Assembly: GCA_022457155.1 (NCBI GenBank)
Contig: JAJGOT010000745.1
Span: 186,001 to 250,000, forward strand
Direction of reading: 5' to 3'
From: Cladopsammia gracilis
Taxonomy: Eukaryota; Cnidaria; Anthozoa; Scleractinia; Dendrophylliidae
Length of the DNA stretch: 64,000 bases
The position numbers and the translations under genes were made by a program. This document shows, piece by piece, positions 32,511 through 40,398 of this stretch. Each line of letters starts with the position of its first letter. Position 1 is the first letter of the stretch. A model generated the notes under the pieces. The model had not been told where the DNA came from, searched no databases, and saw nothing but the letters and a program-made list of their open reading frames with translations.

Positions 32511-32936
32511 CCTACACGAACTAAACACATTCAACATATTAATATTTGTCTATTGTTGTTGTTTGACGCCACTTTTGTTTCCAGTTTTAAACACAAAAGA
32601 GTCTCCAACCAATGAACAAAGGAAATGTCCTTAAAAGAAGAAAAAATATGTCATTTTCGTCCCAAATATTAAACTGAAAGTAAGTTTGATATGAGACAAG
32701 TCATTTACTTTCTAAAAAAAAAGAATTTCAACGAGGAATTCAGGATTGAAACACCGAAGAATATATGTTTCGCATTTACTCAGTTATATATCAAAACGTG
32801 CCACCGATGCGTGCTTTCTTTTTTTCTTTTTGCTTTTGTGAATTCAGCTTGAAACTAATACATTCCTGACATGTAAACCATTGAACATTCTTACAATTTT
32901 CGCTCTGAAGTCAGTAAAATGCAACATGTTTATTAA

Positions 32937-33034
32937 TGCTATATATAGGACTATATAGTTTAAGTTTCCCGGAATCACAATGAAGCCGAATGGGTTTGTG
33001 TTGTCGCTCTTAGCAAGATTTAGTAAACGATGGA
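32937..33034 (+). promoter_or_regulatory. TRIM-b distal promoter-like block with TATA box and decoy start
   Basis: GCTATATATAGG at 32938-32949, then a segment homologous to the region right before the TRIM-a start (GGAATCACAATGAAGCCGAA, then AAACGATGGAGTC). Here the ATG at 33029 opens only four codons before a stop. A second, proximal copy of the same pre-start sequence at 33425-33493 carries the real start. The distal block is therefore a partial tandem duplication and could act as promoter plus 5' leader with a tiny upstream frame. Confidence 0.5.
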
Positions 33035-33424
33035 GTCATGTTGACAAACACAAGATGGCTTCTGTGTTATTTAAAAAAAAAAATGTTCCTGCCAGCTTTT
33101 AATAAAACGTTTATGCATCGGTTAACTCGCGTTTTACTTGTTAAAGTTTATCAAACAAGTGCTGTTTAGATTCAAAGCTTGATTTGTTTGCGACAAACTT
33201 ACCACGTAGTGATTATTCAGTTTTTATTTTTCTTATTTTTTTATTTAGAGACTTTATTCAAATTCAAAGAATGTATGATGGTAACAGGTGGTAACCCCTT
33301 ATGAGGATATAAACGATTCAACAACTTCCTTTTTAAGGTTAATGGGTCGTTTTCCTTAAAACCTGGTTGGCTACAAAGACTAAACAAATGAAATCGCTTG
33401 TTGCAAAGACAACAGCTCATGTTT
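33035..33424. other. Leader or upstream sequence of TRIM-b
   Basis: Conserved at 39940-40320 before TRIM-c and missing before TRIM-a. No coding potential seen. It may be 5' UTR or a 5'-UTR intron; no compelling donor/acceptor pair was established. Confidence 0.4.
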
Positions 33425-33492
33425 CTCAGAATCACAGACAATCAGTACAGACGAATGGGTGTGTTTCATCGCCATTGAAAAAAGCTTGAACG

Positions 33493-35694
33493 ATGGAGTC
33501 TCTGTTAAAAAACCTCGAAGAGCACGTTACATGTTCAACCTGTCTAGATAATTTCACCGATCCCAAGACAATAACCTGCCTGCACACATTCTGCCGTGAA
33601 TGCCTGAAGAAACACGCACTGATTAGCCAAAGGAATGGAAAGTTTCGCTGCCCCGAGTGCCAGGCTGAAGTCGGTCTTCCCGAAGCAAACCGTTTTGATA
33701 AACTGCCGACAAGTTTTCATCATAACAGTTTACTTAGTCTTCTCGCTGTCCGACAGAGCTGCAATGGAAATGAGATCACTTGTGGCATTTGTAAGAAAAA
33801 GAGCGCAGAGATAAGTTACTGCTTTAAATGCGCTAAATTCATGTGCAGTGACTGTGTAAACGCACATGAACTGTTTAGAAACACAGCACTCACCGAAGGA
33901 CACAAGGTGACGCCAGTCAAACAGTTTCAAGCTGAAGACTACGAAGCCCTGATGAAGAGGCAGTCATTTTGCCCCCAGCAGTACCACGAGCGAGAGGTGA
34001 CGAGGTTTTTCTGTCTGAAATGCGAAACCTGTGTTTGCCAAATATGCATCAACACAGATCACATGACCCACGAAGTGGAGCCATTGGATAAAGCAGCGGA
34101 CAGCAAGAAAGCTAACATCCTGGCGAGAGCTGAGTTAATGAAAGAAAAGAGCAAAGTTTGCAGCGAAGCTATTCATAAATTAGAACAAACAGAGCTTGAG
34201 CTGAAAACTAAACTCGCTATTACTACACTTGAAGTTTCCCAAGCAGCCGATCAAATGATCGCGAAGATCCGAGAACGCGAGCGCGAGATCATTACCACCC
34301 TCGAGAACACGTGCGTGTCGAGAGCGGAGAAGTTAAACTCTACAAAGACACAAGTGCAGTCCTTGCTGAAGCAAATTAACCAAGCAGTCGAGTTTACTCA
34401 AAACCTGGTTCAAGGAAGCTCCAGTTCGGACATTATGCAGAGCAAACCGAATCTGGAGCAGCGGTTTGAAGATCTTGAAAACACCTCAGTCCCAACACTT
34501 CCGGTCAATTCCTTTGTGAAGTTTGTACCGACTTCTGAAGAAGAGAATTTGACTCTCGGCTGCATAGCGACAAGTGAACCAGTGGTAAAAGGACTGACAC
34601 AAGATTTGCAAGCTGGTGTAGAAGTAGAGTTTGTGATCCGTCCCGGAATCCATGAAGAACGAGTGAATAACGCGAAATACAAATTCCATGTTGAAGTGCT
34701 CGTGGAACCCGCTGATAAAGTCGGAAGTTTAACGACTTGCGAAAAAGAAGATGGAGATTTCCTGGTGAAGTTTACACCTAAAGTTCCAGGTGCCTTCAAC
34801 ATCGCAGTAAAGATTAACGACAAGAAGCTTGCAACCAGTCCTTACACTGTCCAGGTGAAGGAACGGCTCATTCAGGTTGTGGGAGAGTTGGAGTTAAAAG
34901 GAGAAACTCTTCAAGGACCACTAGGGATTGCTGTGAATAGTAAAGGACTGATCGCTGTAGTGGACTGCGATAAAGAACACCGTGTTCTGATATTTGACAA
35001 GGATGGAAAGTTTGTAAGAAAACTAGGTTGCTATGGAAACAATACTGGACATTTCAACCGTCCATTAGACGTCATATACCTAAATGACGAGAACATTCTG
35101 GTGACGGAAGTACAATGGAATCATCGCATTCAACAATTCAACGTGCAGACGGGGAACTTTGTGAAGAGCTTTGGAAAGAAAGGGGCAAGAGACGGTGAGT
35201 TTCAGAATCCAGCCAGCCTTTGTATGGATGGTGAAGGGCGTGTTATTGTAGCTGATTACAATAATAGTAGAGTGCAGGTGTTAGATGAGAATGGTAAACC
35301 TGTGTTTAAATTTGGAGACAGTGGCCCAGGAAAACTAGGCTATCCGACTGATTGTATTCAACATCACGACAAGTTTGTTGTATGTGACAAGAATAAAAAT
35401 TGCTTGAAAGTTTTTGACAATTCAGGAAAGTTTTTGTACCAGATGGGAGAACCAGGCAAAGGTGATGGACAGTTGGATCGTCCAGGGGCATTATGTCTTG
35501 AGAAATGTGGCAATCATTATAATCTTCTTGTATGCAACTGCGACAATGGTCGGGTTGATCAGTTTACAGTGGAAGGATGTTTCACTGGAAAAACTGTTGA
35601 TAAGTTACAAGGCCCCACAGGAATAACCACAACACCAGATGGGCGTATTTTAGTTACTGATCATCAAGGCAAAAAAATATATATCCTAAAATAA
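33493..35694 (+). CDS. TRIM-b: RING/B-box/filamin/NHL protein
   Basis: Intronless, 733 codons, about 90 percent like TRIM-a by eye. Start ATG in AACGATGG shared by all three paralogs. RING ligands are complete, but the residue between the first two cysteines is CSTC rather than CSIC; this position usually holds Ile or Val and contacts the E2 enzyme in RING ligases, so E2 choice or strength may differ. Both B-boxes, coiled coil, filamin domain and six NHL repeats are complete. The first two NHL repeats differ most from the paralogs (DCDKEHRVLIF, TEVQWNHRIQQF), each a small insertion. Such changes on blade surfaces fit divergence in ligand choice, an inference. It lies antisense within the DDIAS-like intron of unit 2. 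Confidence 0.93.
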   Translation: MESLLKNLEEHVTCSTCLDNFTDPKTITCLHTFCRECLKKHALISQRNGKFRCPECQAEVGLPEANRFDKLPTSFHHNSLLSLLAVRQSCNGNEITCGICKKKSAEISYCFKCAKFMCSDCVNAHELFRNTALTEGHKVTPVKQFQAEDYEALMKRQSFCPQQYHEREVTRFFCLKCETCVCQICINTDHMTHEVEPLDKAADSKKANILARAELMKEKSKVCSEAIHKLEQTELELKTKLAITTLEVSQAADQMIAKIREREREIITTLENTCVSRAEKLNSTKTQVQSLLKQINQAVEFTQNLVQGSSSSDIMQSKPNLEQRFEDLENTSVPTLPVNSFVKFVPTSEEENLTLGCIATSEPVVKGLTQDLQAGVEVEFVIRPGIHEERVNNAKYKFHVEVLVEPADKVGSLTTCEKEDGDFLVKFTPKVPGAFNIAVKINDKKLATSPYTVQVKERLIQVVGELELKGETLQGPLGIAVNSKGLIAVVDCDKEHRVLIFDKDGKFVRKLGCYGNNTGHFNRPLDVIYLNDENILVTEVQWNHRIQQFNVQTGNFVKSFGKKGARDGEFQNPASLCMDGEGRVIVADYNNSRVQVLDENGKPVFKFGDSGPGKLGYPTDCIQHHDKFVVCDKNKNCLKVFDNSGKFLYQMGEPGKGDGQLDRPGALCLEKCGNHYNLLVCNCDNGRVDQFTVEGCFTGKTVDKLQGPTGITTTPDGRILVTDHQGKKIYILK

Positions 35695-35821
35695 GCCGAG
35701 CAAAATGTAAAGAAAAGCTGATCAATTTTATAAAGAGAATAGCAGCTAAATACATTCTGTAAGCAAGTTAGTATCCAGCGAATAAGGACAACTCTAACAA
35801 TTGTTATCTTCACTGCAGTCA

Positions 35822-35982
35822 TAGCCTGCGTGGCAGGCGTTCTAAGGGGAAGGGGAACTGGGAAAATTCGGGCGCGCGGGCGAACGAGAGCGCGAAGGGC
35901 GCGCGAGGGAGGGGGAAAGCGCTCTAGCGCGCCCGAATTTTCCCCCTTCCCCTTCCCCTTAGAACGCCTGCCACGCAGGCTA
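35822..35982. mobile_element. 161-bp MITE with 9-bp target duplication in TRIM-b 3' flank
   Basis: Ends TAGCCTGCGTGGCAGGCGTT and AACGCCTGCCACGCAGGCTA are exact inverted copies, flanked by CTGCAGTCA on both sides (35813-35821 and 35983-35991). The interrupted sequence CTGCAGTCATTATTTGTGA occurs uninterrupted in neighbouring repeats. A 9-base duplication points to Mutator-like transposition. Related to family 1 by its ends. Confidence 0.92.
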
Positions 35983-36064
35983 CTGCAGTCATTATTTGTG
36001 AATCACACAATGCTTCTCAAGAGAGGTATTGCGTGACAACACAGTTAGCAGCTGAAGATATTCA

Positions 36065-36624
36065 AGTGCCACTACGATCAAATTTTTGATTTTCATTTTC
36101 TTACATTTTCGTGTACTATTAGACTTCCTTACTCATCTTGCCAAATTTCAATTCATTACGAACATCAGAAGTCATTTAATTTTAACATTTATTTCCGAGA
36201 ATTTAAGGCTGCCATTAATAAAACTTGTTCCAAGGCTTAGTTGCGAATGGGAGAAAGTGACCTATAAGACTCAAACATACCTCACGGGTTGAAATTATAA
36301 TAACAATCAGCATAGAAAATTGCACGAAGAACAAGTCCAAAGTTTTTGTTGCTTTTCGCGTGATTTTCAATACTTATTGTTATTATAATTTCAACCCGTG
36401 AGGTATGTTTGAGTCTTTTACGTCACTTTCTCCCATTCGCAACCAAGCCTTGGAACAAGGTTTATTAATGGCGGCCGTAAATTCTCGGAAATAAATGTTA
36501 AAATTAAATGACTTCTGATGTACGTAATGAACTTAAATTTGGCAAGATGAGTTAGGAAGTCTTAATAGTACACGAAAATGTAAAAAAAAAAAATGAACAT
36601 CGAAAATTTGATCGTAGTAGCACT
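36065..36624. mobile_element. 560-bp foldback element inserted in the TRIM-b VNTR
   Basis: Arms of about 230 bp: left starts AGTGCCACTACGATCAAATT, right ends AATTTGATCGTAGTAGCACT. Flanked by TTCA (36061-36064, 36625-36628). Neighbouring units show the empty site GATATTCAGTACAAGG. It is the only interrupted unit. Confidence 0.9.
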
Positions 36625-36680
36625 TTCAGTACAAGGACAACTCTGACAATTCTTATCTTCACTGCAGTCATTATTTGTGA

Positions 36681-36716
36681 GTCACACAATGCTTCACAGG
36701 AGAAGTATTGTGTGAC
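36681..36716 (+). other. 36-nt hairpin, representative copy
   Basis: GTCACACAAT at the left pairs with ATTGTGTGAC at the right, and the inner GCTTC pairs with GAAGT through a G-U. In the clearest copy (36796-36831) up to 17 consecutive pairs are possible with a tiny loop. Changes between copies mostly leave the pairing possible. Confidence 0.6.
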
Positions 36717-37099
36717 AACACAGTTAGCAGCTGAAGATATTCAGTACAAGGACAACTCTTACAATTCTTATCTTTACTGCAGTCATTATTTGTGAGTCAC
36801 ACAATGCTTCTTAGGGGAAGTATTGTGTGACAACACAGTTAGCAGCTGAAGATATTCAGTACAAGGACAACTCTAACAATTCTTATCTTCACTGCAGTCA
36901 TTATTATTTTGTGAGTCACACAATGTTTCTCATGGGAAGTATTGTGTGACAACACAGTTAGCAGCTGAAGATATTCAGTACAAGGACAACTCTAACAATT
37001 CTTATCTTCACTGCAGTCATTATTTGTGAGTCACACAAGTGCTTCTCGGGGGAAGTATTGTGTGATGACACAGTTAAGCAGCTGCAAAGGAGATGAAAA

Positions 37100-38640
37100 A
37101 TTAAATGATTTTAAATGAATATGGGTTGATAATTTAATCATCATGTTAATGATTTCGTGGTCATGTGTTCATTGCACTTCAATAATACAACTGAAGTGTA
37201 ATAAATTTAAATTATAACTTCTCCTTATCAAATTCAATTTTGACAAATGCAATTTATACTGTTTTAATTCAATGACACCATTGCAAGATTACTACAATAT
37301 TGAACAAAGGAAATGTAAAATATTTTCAATATATTTGAGCTGACTTACAAAAAATGATTATATGGAGTCTTAAATTAAACCCAAAGATGACTTTAGTCAC
37401 AAAATTATTGATCCATGGTTGGGAACTTCATCTTTCAACAGCACTCGCCATTTGGGCGTGTGACTTTCAGAACAGAAAAACACTCACCTGGGAGAGTGGG
37501 CTTGTGCTTCATGTAATTTCCATTCCTTTTCATTGCAATATTTTGCAACTTTTTCCAGCTTTTTTGTTAGGCTTTATTTTAATACCAGGGAGCCTTATGT
37601 GATAATTAACTCGTTTCAGTGCCTGTTTTGTAATAAATGTAAGTAGCCTGTAGTTTTGTAATTAGTATTATTTGACAGCTTGTGTAATTAGGTTTAGCTG
37701 TATTTTTTAATCAATGTTCAATTTGTAACAATAAGAAAATCATTTTTTTATATATATGTAGATATTTTAGATTAATCCTTTATAAACTCCCAAGAGTGCC
37801 AAACATCAAAATTCAAGAAAAATTCTAAAATATATTTTGTAAAATATTGAAAACAAATAGTACCATGCAAAAGTACTGCTGAGGAGGTTTCACTTGAATG
37901 GTGACATCATAGGATATCGATCACAGACTGAAAAGTTAAAACTACACTGCATGTCTCCATAATTGACTCTGGGAGTGAAAGTACACTGTTGGTATGATTA
38001 TGTCAGACATTTATTAATATTTGGTTGCATTGTCTGGGGCTGTTTTTTAATAGGAATGTAAAATGATCCTTAGCACTGCATGAATATATTAATTTCTGTT
38101 AGGCTTGATTTGAGTAACAACATTTTTCTATGTATAAATATTTTAAATCGACTGTTTGAATGCTTATTTAGTTGCATAATGTCTTTTTATAATGAGAATA
38201 TTAATTGTGTTTATTAGTTTAGCACCACATGGTTAAATAAATGATTATATTTTTGTATTGTTATATGGATCTAAGTGATGCATATTTCATTTTTGCTTTT
38301 ACATACATGCGTCCCAGTGAAACATTTGAGAGGAAAAACTAACAAAATGCTGTTCAGCTGAGTTTCTCTTCAGCGTAAAAAGAGGTTTAAGATATTCGCT
38401 TTATAAAATACATGTAGTGGAATGCTACTGCAGGCATTGACAGTAATTTACTATAAATAATGTCAGCTTTATATTGAACACAAACTTTCTCAAACAATTG
38501 AAGGGTTGTGGGCATAACCACCTTAAACCGAATCCAATAATTGTTTTATTATGCATATTCCTGAGCTGCACTTGTAAAGACAAGAGCGCGCACAAAAAAG
38601 TGATCAATGCACAGCAGACAAACTATTGTCTGTAGGTATG
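37100..38640. other. TRIM-b 3' flank, AT-rich
   Basis: Homologous in patches to 12300-13020 and 43580-45430 (TTTTTCCAGC, AATGAGAATGTAAAAT, GCATTGTCT). No gene supported; the open frame at 37354-37602 has no domain. Confidence 0.5.
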
Positions 38641-38762
38641 ACGTCACTTCTACATATATAAAATTCATTGTCTGTAGGTATGACGTAACAGAAACAGCAA
38701 GCAATAAATAGCTGCGTGCTTATAGCCAATCAAAATCGAGCTAGTGACACCAATGTATAATA

Positions 38763-39050
38763 GAGCAGTTTTCAATTGAGTGTCGAAAGTAATTACACAA
38801 TTGCTTTGGTTTTGCATTGCTACGATTTGTGATTGGCTAAAAAATCTCGCGCCACTTTCTCGACCAATCATAAGTAAAACCAAAACCAATCGTGACTTGC
38901 TCGCACGCGTTTTCCCGCGCTTGGCGCCGCCGACATATAATTGCTTCAAGCTCTGATTGGTTCATTGGATTGTTTATGACTGCTGTGATTGGTCAGAGAA
39001 ATTACTTTGGTTTTGGTCTTATCGCACTTAATTGAAAACAGCTCTAATAG
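38763..39050. mobile_element. MITE family 3 (AGAGCAGTTTTCAATTGAGTG ends)
   Basis: Left end AGAGCAGTTTTCAATTGAGTG, right end CAATTGAAAACAGCTCT, about 285 bp with a GC-rich centre GCGTTTTCCCGCGCTTGGCG. A second copy in the opposite orientation is at 52744-53025. Flanking TA may be the target duplication. Confidence 0.8.
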
Positions 39051-39134
39051 CAATTATTGAGAGGGACGAAAAATAAAACTTTAATGAACGTTTGTACGAA
39101 AATATCATGAAATTTAGGTAACAACGTTTTAGAT

Positions 39135-39198
39135 TATTAGCCTGTATGAAAGGCGATTTACGAGCCAAGCGGAGCAAGCGCCTGTCATGCAGGCTATG
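39135..39198. mobile_element. 64-bp miniature element related to family 1
   Basis: TAGCCTGTATGAAAGGCG and CGCCTGTCATGCAGGCTA are near-inverted copies with a very short interior. No clear target duplication. Confidence 0.6.
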
Positions 39199-39369
39199 GA
39201 TTTTTGGCAATTTTTTGGCTCACTTTTTGGCATTCTAGGGAGCAACTTTTCAGCTTTTTACGAGCACAATCGGGGCAGGCCTATTGAAGACAATGACGCT
39301 TTTGTTTCCTGTTTTACACACAAGAGTCCAAGGAACAAAGGAAATGTCCCTTAAAGGAGAAAACATATA

Positions 39370-39524
39370 CAGCTATTTCAATTAACGTTGCCGGATGAAA
39401 AACGCGAAAAGCTAAAGACCGCAAGGCAGTATGGGATTTTTATTCAATGGCTTTTAACCCTAACCCATACTACCTTGCGGTCTTGGCTTTAATCTTTCAT
39501 CCACAACGTTTATTGAAATAGCTG
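39370..39524. mobile_element. 155-bp MITE with TA duplication, absent before TRIM-b
   Basis: Ends CAGCTATTTCAATTAACGTT and AACGTTTATTGAAATAGCTG, inner arms AAGACCGCAAGGCAGTATGG/CCATACTACCTTGCGGTCTT. Flanked by TA. The orthologous place before TRIM-b (near 32648) reads AAATATGTCATTTTCG without insert. Inserted after the TRIM-b/TRIM-c duplication. Confidence 0.92.
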
Positions 39525-39839
39525 TATGTCATTTTCGACCTAAATATCAAACCGAAAATAAGTTTAATATGAGTCAAGTCATTTACTGTCTAAAAGTAAA
39601 CTAATTTCAACGAGGAATTCAGGATTGAAACATCGAAAAAAATGTTTCGCATTTACTCAGGTAGATATCAAAACGTGCGACCGATGTGTGGTTTCTTTTG
39701 TGTTTTGCTTTTGTGAATTCAGCTTGAAAATAAAATATTCCTTATATGGTAACCATTGAAACAATCCCGCTCTAAAGTCAGCGGGGATGAGAGCTTGAAA
39801 TCTGGTTGGATGCCTAAAGTAAAACGCGAAATGTTTATT

Positions 39840-39935
39840 AATGCTATATATGGCTTTATTTTCCCGGAATCACGCTGACGAAGCCGAATGGGTTCGTTTT
39901 GTCGCTCTAAGCAAGCTTCAGTAAACGATGTAGTC
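39840..39935 (+). promoter_or_regulatory. TRIM-c distal promoter-like block
   Basis: TGCTATATATGG at 39842, followed by the same pre-start homology as at 32950-33034. The relic start is ATGTAG (39929), an immediate stop. The functional start is 470 bp downstream. Confidence 0.45.
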
Positions 39936-40398
39936 ATGTTGGCAAACACAAAATGGCTCGGTGAAATTTGAAAAAACAGACATGTTCTCGCCAGCTTTTT
40001 ATAAAACTTTTATGCATCGGTGAACCCGCGTTTTACTTGTTAAAGTTTATCAAACAAGTGCTGTTTAGATTCAAAGCTTGATTTGTTTGCGACAAACTGA
40101 CCACGTAGTGTTTATTTAGTTTTTATTTTTATCATTTTTTATTTAGAGACTTTATTCAAATTGAAAGAATTTATGACCTGGTAACAGGTGGTAACCCCTT
40201 ATAAGGATATAAACGATTCAACAACTTCCTTTTCAAGGTCAATGGGTCGTTTTCCTTAAAATCTGGTTGGCTACACAGACTAAACAATAAAATAAAATCG
40301 CTTGTTGCAAAGACAACAGCTCATGTTTCTCAGAATCACAGACAATCAGTACAGACGAATGGGTGTGTTTCATCGCCATTGAAAAAAAAGCTTAAACG

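Larger units (their letters stand above)
27844..32712. repeat. Segmental duplication block C (partner 59309-64000)
   Basis: Near-identical to block D over more than 4 kb: MITE families 1 and 2, the foldback at 28990, DDIAS 3' exons, a 'tacagtggaaccccgt' element and the TRIM upstream flank. Block C has a 150-bp insertion at about 32362-32510. Block D has insertions at about 59414-59740 and 62678-63121. The identity continues to the right edge of the window. Confidence 0.92.
36003..37080 (+). repeat. 115-bp VNTR behind TRIM-b, each with a hairpin
   Basis: Five copies of a unit of 115-119 bp running ATTCAGTACAAGGACAACTC, then CTTCACTGCAGTCATTATTTG, then a 36-nt hairpin and ACAGTTAGCAGCTGAAGAT. 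The first copy is separated from the rest by the 560-bp foldback element. Hairpins are at about 36003, 36681, 36796, 36915 and 37030. TRIM-a and TRIM-c each have one copy of the hairpin part. Confidence 0.9.
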
